A program made the translations under genes and the position numbers. The notes under the pieces were generated by a model, which searched no databases, was not told the origin of the DNA, and worked only from the letters and a program-made list of their open reading frames with translations. Shown here piece after piece: positions 14,201-26,773 of a DNA stretch of 64,000 nt. This DNA comes from Bryoerythrophyllum caledonicum (lineage: Eukaryota; Streptophyta; Bryopsida; Pottiales; Pottiaceae): contig OZ020517.1 in assembly GCA_963971425.1 (NCBI GenBank), positions 5,768,501 through 5,832,500 of the forward strand, given 5' to 3'. Every line of letters starts with the position of its first letter. The first letter of the stretch is position 1.

Positions 14201-15110
14201 TGAGATAATTAGACTCGCCAAGTAATTTTCTTCTCCACAAAAAAGTTGGAGATTATTTTACATTTTAGTTCTTTCTACAACAAGATATGGTGTAAACCTT
14301 CTTATAGATCGTTTGGACTCTCATTCAAAATCAAATTCATTCACCAAAAATAAGATGTCTATTGGAAGTTTTTGAACCTCCACTTCTTGTGCTATTTTTT
14401 GAATATGCTATAGACTAACCTCTTTAATATGACAAGTTTGTGAAGCCAAAAAAGTTTTGCAATACCAAGGTGTCACATAATTGTTAATATGACATTTTGA
14501 ACCTAAATGACATATTATCAAAGTTTTGTTAATATGCACGATGATAGATGTCCAAAGGTTGCCAAACAATTTCTAGGAGAAAAAAGCTTGCCAAAAAATA
14601 TCTACGAGAAAGAAGAATCCTAATATGTGATGCATGTGTTTTCATTGTTCAAAACATGTTCTCAAGGTTCACAACTTGGTCTCAACTTGATAACATGATC
14701 CCAATGCATTTATTTCCTCTATAATATTACAAAGTGGGGGTCTCAAAGTGTCACAATATCTAGTGTCATAGTTATATCACAAAGGGAGTTTACGACTACA
14801 AAGATTGGTCATTCAAAAATGTGTCATACATATGAGGTTGCCAAATATTGGAGTGTAATAAAAAGGTTAGATTGTACATCCCTTTTCTACATCTTAAAAA
14901 TGGTGGACAAGAAACTAATATCATGTTCAACATGATGGAAAAAATTAGACATTGTGCAATGCAAAAATTTGAAGTCAAAGTCTGGTAATCCTCTCAAAAG
15001 AGGGATGGAAAAGACTTTTTTCTATACATCAAGCACTAAAATCTTTCAACTGTGCGGTCAAAGTTCATGAAATTTTGTTAGCATGTTATTATAATATGCT
15101 CGTGTATCAT
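14200..15110 (-). repeat. Dispersed AT-rich repeat DR1, degenerate copy
   Basis: Shares blocks, in the same orientation, with the copy at 15164-16140: a TTTTTGAACCTCCACTTCTTG-type block, a CATCTTAAAAATGGTGGAC block, and a GTGCGGTCAAAGTTCATGAAATTTTGT block. It is interrupted and rearranged. No coding potential. Confidence 0.55.
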
Positions 15111-15163
15111 ACAATATGCTGATAGAAGGGAGATCTCTACATTTTGGTAGCACAAGCTTCTTC

Positions 15164-16140
15164 TTAACCCCTAAAGGACCAAGTGTCTCTTAGGGGACAA
15201 TTTTGATTTTGGTCAGGCTCCTAAAATTATAAATAAATACTTTTTTGAAACTTTCATACTAAATTGTCCCTGATAAGCTCTCAATGGAGGTATTTTTATT
15301 ATTATTTTTGGATTCATGGTTTGAAAGTTACTACGACTCAAAGTTAGAAATGGGACTCCGCGCAGCTCCAAAACTTTGCTAGAAGTTGCTATTGACATTG
15401 AGATTTTCCATACAAATAGAGAATATTACCTTCTTTAAAAGTGTAAAAAAAAACTTGTCTTTAGTGTAAAAAACATTTTAACTCAAGTCAAACATTTTTT
15501 GCACATTTTGGGCTAGCGGGGAAAGAACTTTACCTATTCTACATAAGACCTAGAGATCTTCATGTTTTTTACTTTTTATTTTTTCTACGAGAATGTGTGG
15601 TGAGAACCTTTCTATTGACCATTTTGATTATTATTCTAAAACATATGAAATTCACAAAAAATAATTCGTGAACTGACAATTTTTGAACCTCCACCCCTTG
15701 CACACTTGTTTTGAATATGCTACACCCCTTCTCTACCTCTAAAAATTGGTGTCTAAGGAACTAACATCATGTTTAACACAATAGTTAAAGATTTAGACCT
15801 TGTGTAGTGCAAAAATTTGATACCAAGTGAAGTCAAAGTGTGTTGATCCACTCAACGCAGGGAAAGAAATGAACCGTTTTCTCAACTTCAAACACTATAA
15901 CCTTTCAATCTGTACGATCAAAGTTCATGAAATTTTGTCAATATATTACTTAGTAAGTCTTAATTGAGATCTTACGGTCAAAAAGATAAATGTAAGGTTT
16001 CGTTTTCTTCCTTACTCATTGCACTAGAATCAACAATTTTGAAGTGTTTTTGAAGATCCATATTTCTTTTTTCAGTTTTTTTTTCTTGGCAATTCAGTGC
16101 TTCCAGTCCCAAAGTACACTTGGGAGCCTTCATTTTCTTT
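15164..16140 (-). mobile_element. DR1 element, near full length, TTAA-type end
   Basis: One end is TTAACCCCTAAAGGACCAAG. The other, near 16130, carries an inverted CCAAGTGTACTTTGGGAC-like sequence. The body is nearly colinear with 44854-45804 in reverse complement (shared block: protein-free AAATTTCATGAACTTTGA, CACTTGGTATC, TTTTTAGAGGTAGAGAA). It encodes nothing. I interpret it as a non-autonomous DNA transposon of about 0.95 kb. Confidence 0.6.
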
Positions 16141-16556
16141 AAATAGATCCCCCATCCAAAAAAATAGGTTTTACCCCAAACCCCCCAAAATATAGAGATC
16201 AATGAAAGAGTGATGTGGATAAGGGATATGGGAATCCATGTAAGCAAGGAAATAAGTTATTTCATTCTTATTTTTTTATTTATTTTTTCAAAATAGCCAC
16301 AGAATACAGAAATCATGGTAAATTCTCTCAGATTCCTCCTCAATCATGAGGCAGGGAGTCAGTCAGACCTGCCACCCCCCAATTTAAAGAAAAAACAAAA
16401 AAAACAATTATCCACTGGAATTTTGATTCCGGAAGTTCATACGAAGAACTTACCAAGTTACCAGAACCTGAGATGTGAATGTAATGAAGATTCCATGGAT
16501 GTGAAGTGTAGAATACTTTATATTTTTATTTCCATTCCATGGAGAAGAGATTCCTC

Positions 16557-16773
16557 TTAACCCTTAAACGTCAGTTGGGAACCGTATACATTGGGCTGTA
16601 TTTTACATTGTGGAATACAGAAAATATACTTAAAAGACTTACACCTTTGGATTGATGAATTTTCAACTAACATCTTTCATTTGCGAGTCATTTCAATATG
16701 TGAACTTTAGAATGTTCAAATAAGACACAGTACATGTAGAATATGGTGGCACCTTCTGACGTACAAGGGTTAA
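16557..16773. mobile_element. TTAA-flanked MITE (family M1)
   Basis: TTAA, then CCCTTAAACGTCAG, a 180-bp AT-rich core, then CTGACGTACAAGGG and TTAA. The TTAA on both sides and the CCC...GGG ends are the signature of piggyBac-type insertion. Related copies lie at about 23311-23515 and 62969-63203. No ORF. Confidence 0.7.
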
Positions 16774-16984
16774 AGAAGTAGCTAATGATCCATCACCGCC
16801 CAAACCAATGAACTTGGTCCAGAAATGCAAAATATACAAGAAAAATTCTTTGGATGTCCTTTTCCAAAAATTGGGTGTTTGACAAAATGAATTGACGATC
16901 AAGTGATTATTGTGTTGACAAGAAAGGGTGGTAAGTGCATCTCAAATGAGGAACCATGACCAACATAGTAACCCTCATATATGA

Positions 16985-17150
16985 TGAATGTTGTATAAGG
17001 TAAACCCCTCATACCCAATAAGTAATGTTCATATATGGAGAAAGCAAGTAAAAATAAATCTATTTTTGAGTGATAGCCAATAGAATTACAATCTCAACCC
17101 AAGCGATTTCATTTTTTTAATTATGAAAATTGAGTTAGTTATGAATTTTC
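16985..17150 (-). repeat. Dispersed repeat DR2, partial reverse copy
   Basis: The reverse complement shares ordered blocks with 63640-63985 and 20190-20560: GGTTGG/AGATTGTAA, GGCTATCACT, and CATATATG followed by a stretch ending in TTACCTTA. No coding content. Confidence 0.5.
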
Positions 17151-17199
17151 AATGTGTGCTGCCATGATTAGTGGGTGGCCACCACTAGGCACCTCCTAT

Positions 17200-18935
17200 A
17201 AGCAACGATCAGGAGCAACGGGGTCCTAACTAATAGCAAACATTGAATTCAATGTTTGGTGTAGTGGTACTTTAAAAGCAGTGTAATTTTTATTAATGAA
17301 GATTTTTACTAAGAGTACAACTACCTATACTACTCAAAGAGGATGATTATTTTCAACATTGGTGGTTAAATATTCATCGAGAGTAAAAAACTATAACATT
17401 TATAAATCATATAGTGTGTCTACACTAAACATCAAATTTAGAGTAATGGGTTGGATGTACCCTAAGTTTATTTTATTAGAGTTGGTTATGGGATTTGGTT
17501 GGCTATGGTGGGGCTTTACCTTAGCACATAGATACTTTTACATGGCACCATGATTGATTATGCGTCACATGACCAAATCCCCAAATTCGCTCACCAAGCA
17601 TACTTTTGTGCTGAAATCCTGCATTCCAAATTTGTCAAGATTCACCCGAATTCTTCCCAAGTTACTGAACAGATTCGTCTGTTGTACTGTACAATCCAAG
17701 TAACTGCAGCAATATTCTTCCCGAAGTCAATGTAAGTGGACCATAAAAGCCTGGGAGAATCTACAAGTGTAATAGATTAGGTAGAGCTGCATCTATACAG
17801 AGTGTAGATTTCAGCAAAACCCCACTTCACGGAAATCACCATAGCTTGCTAATGCCTGCATGGATTGGAGGTTGGAGAGATTCATTGGATAGCTAACTTG
17901 GAACTCGAAATGCATTCGGAAAACATGAGAGACAATGGCTAATTATTGAAAGAGTAAGAAGAGCAAAAGCGGCCCGACCAGGGTTTAAAGGGTTCAAAAG
18001 AAAAAGTAAACCCCATGCCGATGTGGTTCGGAAACAAAGGAAAGTTGCCACGGTTTTGACTTTGTGTAAGATCTCCCCCTCGTCTTACTCAAGGTCTCCC
18101 AAGCGTGAGAGAGAAGCAAGAATCCTCGAAGAGAAACCAAAAAGCAAAAGAGACTATTTTGTTGTTTTGTAAATTCTCGCTAATAAATACGATCATGGTG
18201 AACACTGAGGCAACATTGACCTGTAAACTGTAAACGAGGCAAGTGGATAAACTGTAGTTTGGGTATTGATTACTCTGTTGACAATGGTGAAATGAGATGG
18301 GGTTCGGTCAAAATGGTGGGACGGTGGGCGTTGGTGGTAAAGTCAAATAACTTGTGTGCATGTTGAACTAACTACAAATATCAAGGAATTCCACATGTGT
18401 CTGGGTTTCCAATGTTGCTTGCCTTGTACACAATAAGATGATGCCTTGCTTGTAAGTTACCCATGTGGCGATACCACATCCGCTTTGGCGATACCAGGCT
18501 TCGCATGGGGCTCCTGCGGAGTTGGAGGATGACAGAATGGGTGGATAAGATGTGTGTACTTTTGGGCATCTACGGTGTCACGGACTTATGGAAAATTTTA
18601 TCAACGTCTCATCTTGTACTTAGGACTAATTTGATTGTTGACCCTAAAGGCCTAAGGAACATATATGGGTGGTTTGGGCACATTTACTCTTCTAGTGGGC
18701 GCTACAAGCCACCCCCGTGGAGAATTTGAACTATGATTTAGTGGCGGAGCAAGGTGAGTATCTTTTGGTACCGGCGCTACCAAAATTAATGCAGGCAGTG
18801 GCAAACTACAATGATTTCCATGGAGTGGAGTCGCTGTGAAATGTGTCCGTTGTGTTAATGATGTTTTGCATGATCTAGTATGATTGTAGATTCTTCCACC
18901 CCTGATGAGCTCATTAGGCCTTAAAGGTGTAAGTG
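17200..18935. other. Intergenic sequence without recognised features
   Basis: Short open frames only. The 88-codon plus-strand frame at 18463-18729 has no recognisable domain. I see nothing else. Confidence 0.35.
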
Positions 18936-18939
18936 CAGG

Positions 18940-19110
18940 TATCTTACAATTTGAGTAGTCAAAGTTTACAAAATATTTTGAGTGTCTTTTTGTAGTAGTT
19001 AACTTGAGATCCTACCATTATAAATAGTAAAAAATTGTTTCAATTAGTGTTGATATGTCTCATCTTAGAGAGGCAATTTTGGAGGTGGTTTTGGTGAAAC
19101 CTTGTCTTTG
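18940..19110. repeat. Left copy of a direct repeat pair
   Basis: Ordered blocks (CTTACAATTTG, AAAGTT-ACAAA, TTGAGATCCTA, AGAGGCAATTTTG, GGTTTT) recur in the same order and orientation at 19935-20115, about 1 kb away. They could be the ends of a decayed element or two independent copies. Confidence 0.5.
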
Positions 19111-19934
19111 TCATTCAGTGGATAATAAGTTTGAACTATGTGAGTTTTACACTTGCACTTTTATATTGTTACTCGCTTGGAATTTTAAGATTCCACTATC
19201 ATATGTCCTCACGAAGAAGATGTTGTAATAAAAAAATAGATTTAGGCTTAGGATGTTTGCAATATTCCTTAAAGATCATATTTATAAGGAAATTGGGTTT
19301 ATTTCCAAAGGGACAGTTTGTACAAGTAAGGTACAAATGATTTGGACAAATTCCTAAAAATCTAATATTGAATTTTTTTTGAAGTTACATTTAAAAAAAG
19401 AATACAAGTTATCTTTGTGGGGTTATTTTTTCTTTTCCTTTTAGGACTTAATATAAGGAAAAATTGTGGTGCTTAAAATATCAAAAGCTCGAGTTTGGGC
19501 CAGCTGGACATGATATTATGGAGTTGAATAGTACAATTCTATAAGGATGACATTGATCACATAAAAATAATTACACACCTTGTTGATTTTACATAAGAAT
19601 GCATTGAAATCAAGAAATATACAAAAAAATAAATTGTTCTCTCCACTATGGAAGAAGGCATGAACAGTCATCTATTGATTGAGATTTGAGATCAAACAAT
19701 TTAAAAAAAAAGTTAAATATAAGGCTGATAACGAATTGGCTACATTCTATACCCCCATGTCATTGCAAGACCCCTTTTCTTATCCTAAACTTGTGATTTA
19801 TGGCATGCAAAGAACTAACATGAGGCAAAACATAGTTCCATACCATTTATGCAATGTGTAGTGGAAAAATATGCCATTATTTTAGTCAAAGTACACTAAC
19901 CCTATCCGCACAAGGAAGAACCTATCTATATTGC

Positions 19935-20115
19935 ACCTTGCAAATGCGTGTACCTTACAATCTGCGCGATTAAAGTTGACAAACATTTTTTGCATGTCTT
20001 CTTCTAGTACTAAAATTTGAGATCCTATGACTGAAGACAATAAAAGTTGTTTAAATTGATCTAAAAATATCTCATTTGAAAGAGGCAATTTTGAGTTGGT
20101 TTTAGAGAAATAGTC
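19935..20115. repeat. Right copy of a direct repeat pair
   Basis: Same block order as 18940-19110 (CTTACAATCTG, TTGAGATCCTA, AGAGGCAATTTTGAG, GGTTTTAGAGAAA). The intervening kilobase has no clear ORF. Confidence 0.5.
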
Positions 20116-20189
20116 ACCGTTCTTTAGGGATGAATGATGCAGTAGAAGGTGACCTTAATGAGGTCAAAGTTGCTGCACAATTTAATCCA

Positions 20190-20560
20190 TCTAAGGTATA
20201 CCCCCCATGACCACCACCTTCCTAACACCACCACTCAATATTTGGTCTCAATTCCACCCCACATTCACCTCATTACCACCCAATCACTCCTTGTTAGCTC
20301 CAAATTAAGGCTTACTCTAGATCAAGACCCATGACTTTTGGCCAACACTCATGGGGGGTATCTAGTGGCAGAATTAGGCTAAAATGACAACAAACTTTGA
20401 AAATTCATCTCAATTTTCATCAGAAAAACATGAAATTCCTTGGGTTGGGATTGTATTTCTATTGTCTATCACTGAAAATATATATGTTTAATCATTTCGG
20501 TTATCCATGTATGCACATTGCTTAATCTGGCGGTCATAGGCTGTAATACCTTCAGACAAG
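20190..20560 (+). repeat. Dispersed repeat DR2 copy
   Basis: Colinear with 63295-63640: CCACCTTCCTAACAC, CAACTCCAAATTAAGGCTT-like, GTCAAGACCC, GAAAATTCAT, TTGGGTTGGGATTGTA, TATGCACATTGCTTAA. Non-coding; terminus type not determined. Confidence 0.6.
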
Positions 20561-20937
20561 TTTATGTAAAAAGGTTGTCAAGTTGCAAGATCTTTCTTTT
20601 TCCATTTAGCAAATAAAATTCCATTCCGTGATGAAATAAACAATGCAACAATGCCTCACTAAGTATAAAAATTTACAAGATAGAACGAACTTTACGAATC
20701 AATGTCATCCACACTAGTATCAATAAATACTAATACAAATTAGAGTTTATAGTGACGGAGAGTAAATAGTGAAGGTTGTAAAAAGTTTAGTCTTCACTGA
20801 TTTTGAGGTTTGCGAAATAGGGCGTGCTTTTAAAAACGGGATCGATTGCAATAATTAGTGTAGTAATTAGAATAATTACAAAATTAATAATAATTAGTAA
20901 TAGTTAGTAATAATTAGAAGGGTGAAGTCAAAATCCT

Positions 20938-23277
20938 TCAGAGCTTGGCAACCAGATCCTGTTCTTTCTCTCTTTTAGTAAACACTTTGATCACTCCCTC
21001 TTGAGCCATTGAGGCCACCAACTGCACCAACAACAGACACCAATAAAATTCATCACTCACAAATTTCACAAGTGGATTAAAAATTTCAATCCAAAAATCA
21101 ACATTTTTTCTACCCCATAATTCATGTATTAGCCATAATTTATATAAGATAATTAACATAAGATGATAGCAAATGGTGACAATTGCTATGAGAGGGAAAA
21201 TATGACTGATGTTTTTGAGACTCAGTCCCTCAAAAGAGTAACATTCCCACATTCCTAATATTAAATTTCATCTTCAATATAAAATACCTTTTTCCCCCAT
21301 ATTTCATATGCACCTAATAAATATTTTATCTTCTTATCCAATAAAAACAATTAATTCCAATTGACTTTCATTTTTTCAAAATATCTATTAGCAAAGTCAA
21401 AGCTTGGTGTAACAAAATATATCACTAGAGTTTCTTTTAGTTGTTTCTAAGTTTCTCTGTGAGGTTGACTTCCCACACTTCATCATAAGTTTGACCAATA
21501 CTCTAGGCTGTCATATACTTTCTAGTGCAGTAAAATAAAAATTAAAAAAGATTAAAAAAAAAGTCAAGCACGAGATGTGTGCATGGTGAGAAAGATGATT
21601 GTACCTCACCGGATGCTGTGTACACTCGAGCAATAGCAAGTGCGCGAGTGTCACATGAGCGGGGGCTCTCCATCTGAAAGGAAATAAGTCATTATCCACA
21701 TACATACATGATATGAATTATCTGACATGTTTGTACGTGATGAAATCACACATGGGTCATTATTATACCACAACAAGGACGTATTCGTCAGCGCGAAAAG
21801 GTCTGTGGAACCATGTCCTGCAAACATACCATGCAAAAACTCATCAGCTACTAGAAAAATGATAATATCACATTAGGAAGAATATCTACACGAGGAAAAA
21901 ACAATAACTAAAATTAAGTGTGCCTAAAATTCTTGAAAATGAGAGGTTTGAACAAGATATCCCCTCTTTTTTTTTTTTAGTTTGATACTACTCTTCCTCA
22001 CTCTTAAAAGCTACTCCTAATGCACCCATTTGACCCTTGAAATCTAGATTTTAGGAGTTGAAATGGGTGCTTAAATTTGGGATCGAGGAAATATTAGATC
22101 AATGGAGGAGGAGCTTGATGGTCTATTAACTATAGCCCTTCAATTAAACCCTTTAACATCGGGCGTGGCCATCTACGAGCATGATAGATTCTAAAACATA
22201 ACATCTACTACACTCGTACATTGATGGTCGTGCCATAGCTAACATGGCGTTAAAGGGTTAAGTGAGGAAGAGTTTGGTGGTCTCCAAACTCATGTTAGAA
22301 GTAATTTTAATTGCCTTTGAGAAGGAGAGGTCAAGAATCTTAGCCACCTTTTTCCTCTCTTAACACAATTATAAAAATTCAAAACTATCTAGGTCTGATT
22401 TTAGTGATTCAAAGAATGTCAAACACTATTGGTACCTTTGCCTAACTTTACAAACAACTTTGTTGTTTAAATAATCAATTATTAAAATTTTATGATATTT
22501 TTAATAATTGACTAATAATACTACTTGAGCCAAATATGAACACAAAAAAATAAAATTGTGGTTGTTGAAGAATCTTGACTTGAGGGTTTGATTCAACAAG
22601 TGAGTGTTGAATCGAACCCTAAATAAGGTAGGACAAACCCAAACCGGCTGGCAACCCAATATCGCTCCCTTCTATACCCTTCCTAGATTCCAGGGAGGAA
22701 ATGTAGCATGTCTTTACATGACATATGCATTCACCAATGAATTTATAAGTGATGTGATGACCGGCTACATATCCTCCCTGAAATCTAGGAAGGGTATGGG
22801 AGGGAGCAATATTGGGACACCGGCCGGTATTGGATTGTCCTACCTTAAAGGAAAAAAAATCTTGTCGCTAGAGGAAGTTGACATAAATAAAGTGTCTCTT
22901 TGTTCCGTCCCTACGCCTATGTCCACAAGACATAGATCAACAATACAAAACTACTACTTCCTCCTCTCAAGGACACACACTACCGTATCAAAGACCTAAA
23001 TATAATTACATTTACAAAGTCTAGGTTTAGGGTTTTAGGGTTTTAGGGTTTAGGGTTGATAAGCTTACGAATGGTCAAGGCTGAGGCCAATTAAGGGATA
23101 TCTGTTCACCAGCTTGTTGTGGGGTCCCAAGGCAGTCTCCAGAAATGACCAATCAAACGCATAACTCGCTGCACACCTACTCATTTCATCCCACTTTCTT
23201 GCCATTATTCCCTAACTGCATCCATAACTCAAATAAAATCACTAGAAATTCCTAACAAGGTGACAAAAATCATACAC

Positions 23278-23311
<34 letters not shown>

Positions 23312-26068
23312 CAAACGGAGTTTCAGGCACATATTATACTCTGTAGAATATAAAAAAATGGAAGCAAGACTTACACCTTTGGATAGAAGATTCTTCAACT
23401 AACATCTTTCAATTGGAGGGCATTTCAATCAATCAGAACCTTATCATGTTCAGATACAACTCCATAGATGTAGAATTGATTGTGACCTTCTGAGGCACCT
23501 TCTGACGTTTACAGGTGAAGATTTAATTTATTGACTTAAACAGTAAACAAGAAAAATTATTGGCTGTTGACAAAATGGCGTACCTATGAAGGGCAGGGTC
23601 ATCACTCAGCCTTCCTTTTGATCGCATCCAAACTTTCTGCCTACAGTGCAAACAAAGATGAATCATGTCAACACCACTGAAAGGTGGGACACTTTGAAAA
23701 GACAGTTGAAAACACTATCGTGTCTTAAAATCTTAGTAGTAATAAGTAAGAAGTGATGGAACATGTTACCGAGGCTCTTGAGGTTGAAGAGTGGCTGGGC
23801 TCCTCCTGTCAACGTATCTCAGGTCCAGCGTTTGGCTCATTTTCAAGCTGGATGAAGATGCCCGCTGGTTATGTCTGTCACAAACCAACATGCCACTTTA
23901 GAGGTACCATAATCAGCCTGGCCTAAATTCCACTAATCACCACTTCCTATCACGAATTAGGGTCCTTGTCAAGTAGGTCGAGTTGTCAAAAATAACTGCA
24001 GGTCTGTACCTTTTAATCAGCGACCTACAACTAATTTTCATGACTTGACTTGTACAGTAGTCAGCAAAGAACAGGCTTCTCACTACAACCAACTAGCAAG
24101 TACAAAGAACCTGTGAAGATAATGTGAGTTTTGACCAGGCTCCTCATCTTCTAATGACCACTTGCCACAATCGGTGATCACTCACCTGGAGAGGCGTTTG
24201 TCATCACAGAGAGGGCCCATGAGCTCTTCGTAAGTTGGGAGCTGCAGTCATCGACATTGATGAATTAGCTAATATGCATCTAATTTTATGTTTTTTTGAA
24301 AAAAACAGACGCACCTGTAGTGAAGAAGTGGGAAGATTATGTACCTGAGAGGGATGAGTTGTGGTTGGCATGGGATATTGATGCTCAAGATCTCCACCTT
24401 CGGCTCTCTGCAATCCATAAAGTATACTTAGCAAGTTGAATTCCACAAGTTGCCAGCTCAAGACATGACCATTTAGAACCAATTTACCTGAAAGGATGCG
24501 TACATGGTGAAACATATTCTTCCTTCCTGTAAGGCTTGCACTTGTCGTGTGGCAAATGTATGGCCATTGCGAATCCTCTCTACTTTGAAATCAATGGGGA
24601 CTGCAAGCAGACTCTCACTCCATGTCAGTGCCAACTACCAGCATCAGGTTCATCTCAAAACAATCAATCTAACATGGAAAAAAATAGTGAAACCTGCAAA
24701 TGAATGTCTGGAAGGGAGAAGAACATGTACCGGTGGGGTTGCCAGAGCGTAAGAAGTAGGAATGAAGGCTGTGGATGGCCAGCGATGGATCCACCGTCTT
24801 GCACGCAGCTCCCAAAGCCTACACGCAGCCAGAAAGCAGCTTAGTAAACCAAAGATCTAAACCCTAAACCCTAGTGCAAAGAGGGTGCTGCTTACCAGGC
24901 CGAGCATGTGACCTCCATACATGTTGGTCCAGAATGTAGGAGCCTCAGGCATGGAATAGGACTGAAACAAATCATCCTGAGACAGACACACATCAGAAAC
25001 AGATGAAAAATATCATCTTAAAACACTGCACATTCTTAAAACAAAAAACATACCGACCCTCTGTAACCTACAACTTCAACTTGTAAGAAATGCGCAGAAA
25101 AAGATTACTTTAGAGAGGGCACTAGTTCCATAGTACTAACCTATGCCACACTTTCTTTACACCAGCTGCCTCAACCTCTTCTTCTTGTTCTCCTTCTTCT
25201 CATAACACACTTTCAACGGATAACCATCCACTCACCTGAACGTGTTTCAGCTGCAGCAGACGCTCTACAGGAGCCAGGTCTCCAGGTTCATGTCGCCACG
25301 TCGAAGCGGGAGAGAGCCATTCGCCTTGCTCATGTGGAATAATCACACACACCAACTGCCATCACAAACAACGTCAGGATCAAACAAAAAGCACAAGAAG
25401 GCGACCTTGAAATCTAGTGTAGCTGCGTGATCGTAGTACCTCTGAGTGCGCAATTACATCGTGAGTGTGACCTGCCTTTGTTGCTCCAAGGCAAGCTGCC
25501 AACCAACAACAGAAAACAACAACAATCGTTTAGGTCAAGCCTCAAACTCCCAAATCACTTCCAGTTCTATCCATACTTACCTTGGCCAAAGTGATCGCCC
25601 TTGCTCAGGAAAAGAGACGACTCTCCTGCCCTCAAGACTTCCACCTGCAAAACTCAAATGTATTTAGGGTTTCTCCTCCTCACCCAGAACACCCAACTGA
25701 TTTTAATTTTTTTCCCCAGTTTCATACCTTGCCTTTGAAGATGACGTACAGACCTTGCCCCGGTTCGCCTGACTTCACAACCACCTCCCCTGCCCCTGCA
25801 GAAGCATGCTCTCGAAAGGGATGATGATTTCTACAAAAACCAGAAATGTAGACTTACCGAAATGCGTGAGGTGGGCAGCTCGAGCGAGCGAGTGGAAGGA
25901 CGAAGCCGGCAGCCGCTGCACGAGCGGCGTCGACGCGAGCAAGCTCAACACTGCGAGTGACAAGTGAGAGGTTTATCGATGCTTGTCAATGCTTCTAGTC
26001 CAGTTCATGTTAGAAGATTAAAAAATCATACCTTGCTGCCGCTCCTCCATCGCCGGAGAACTACTCAT
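20938..26068 (-). CDS. ACH2: Acyl-CoA thioesterase (TesB/ACOT8 type) with N-terminal cNMP-binding-like domain, 17 exons
   Basis: Hydrolyses acyl-CoA to free fatty acid and CoA, probably in peroxisomes. Exons on the minus strand: 26068-26032, 25950-25858, 25795-25728, 25644-25581, 25495-25440, 25355-25236, 24976-24896, 24818-24731, 24600-24488, 24407-24345, 24241-24186, 23874-23770, 23640-23584, 23176-23069, 21817-21769, 21673-21605, 21021-20938. They total 1311 nt (436 codons plus TGA), all GT-AG. Residues 1 to about 140 resemble the cyclic-nucleotide-binding domain of plant homologues (VLSLLASTPLVQRLP; VVVKSGEPGQGLYVIFKG). Two hot-dog repeats follow: MYGGHMLG, LHSYFLRSG and VERIRNGHTFATRQVQALQ in the first; the probable catalytic Asp in SYAFDWSFL, WFHRPFRADEYVLV and the Gln in SMAQEGV in the second. 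The C-terminus AKL is a canonical PTS1. The start is MSSSPAMEERQQ; the internal ATG six codons later is an alternative. Two MITEs and a telomere-like tract lie in the late introns without harming the frame. Confidence 0.93.
22144..22261. mobile_element. Small inverted-repeat element in thioesterase intron
   Basis: Begins TTAAACCCTTTAAC and ends GTTAAAGGGTTAA, with further inverted matches inside (GGCCATC/GATGGTC, ACGAG). About 118 bp. The ends resemble the TTAA/CCC...GGG families elsewhere in the window. Confidence 0.5.
22624..22847. mobile_element. Fold-back MITE in thioesterase intron
   Basis: Two arms of about 80 bp are inverted copies: the left arm (22624-22708) starts TAAGGTAGGACAA and runs through ACCCTTCCTAGATT; the right arm (22764-22847) is its reverse complement and ends TTGTCCTACCTTA. 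The spacer is about 55 bp. The 131-codon open frame across it is a by-product of the palindrome. No target duplication could be fixed. It lies in the long intron between exons 14 and 15. Confidence 0.85.
23024..23058. repeat. Interstitial telomere-like TTTAGGG tract
   Basis: About five copies of (T)TTTAGGG, imperfect, just inside the intron that starts at 23068. This is the plant telomere unit; short interstitial tracts arise by break repair or telomerase capture. Confidence 0.8.
23280..23515. mobile_element. Poly-A run followed by a family M1 MITE copy
   Basis: About 29 A residues (23280-23308) are followed by a diverged copy of the 16557-16773 MITE: ACTTACACCTTTGGAT, CAACTAACATCTTTCA, CATTTCAAT and a CACCTTCTGACGT end. 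It lies in the intron between exons 13 and 14 of the thioesterase gene. The left terminus is eroded. Confidence 0.6.
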
Positions 26069-26773
26069 CTTCAAGCCTCCGGCCACGGATTCATCACCTC
26101 GAACTCTGCTCCTGCCTCGGACAATGTGCTGCAACCCTCAGGAAGAATAGTGTATGTCTGTTCTCTCTTCGTTTGGTTCATACACAGGACCAAATATTCC
26201 AGTTCCAGTTACTTATTCTTCCGGGTTTGAGACTAGGTTCTCAAACGCAGGACCAAGTTCTCTAGTTCCAGTTGCTTATTCCTCCCGGTCTGAGACTAGG
26301 TTTCAAACACACGACCAAGTACACTAGTTTGATACTAGATTATGAAACACATGACCGGCTTCTGGTGTTTCATCAGCTGAGTATGGAGATTGGAGGTTGA
26401 GGGATCTGCCATTTGATGGTCGGTTCTAGGATTCTGGGATGAGGAGTGTTGAAGGTTTTGGTTTTGATGAGGAATGTGATGTTTTTTTTGGTGACATGGT
26501 AAGTTAGAAGAAGAAGAACGTCGGTCTCCGAAGGTGGCCGACGTGAATAAAGTGTATGTTCGTTCCACTACTAAGACCATGCCCACCTTTCGAGGGTAGA
26601 CACTATGTAACAAGTAGCCAGGGACCACAGAACCTACCAATCACAAAAGTAACAAGGAAAGAAGTATGTGGGGGAGGAGAGAGGGAAGAGAGAGAAAAAA
26701 TGTAGGGGAGGGAAAGATGGAGAGGAGGGAGTGCATTGCAATTTCATGGACAAATTAAAATAAAGAGGAGGTT
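26069..26773. other. Flank between thioesterase gene and LINE 3' end
   Basis: Upstream flank of the thioesterase gene (about 26070-26300 contains two near-identical TAGTTCCAGTTNCTTATTC blocks) and then a purine-rich plus strand at 26660-26740 that may be LINE 3' UTR. No gene seen. Confidence 0.35.

Noticed and set aside
22604-22999. 131-codon plus-strand ORF
   Set aside because: It spans the fold-back MITE; its openness comes from the palindromic arms.
25775-25963. Start of the thioesterase at a TTG codon (25963)
   Set aside because: A splice acceptor at 25951-25952 and an upstream ATG exon (26068-26032) give a normal start in frame.
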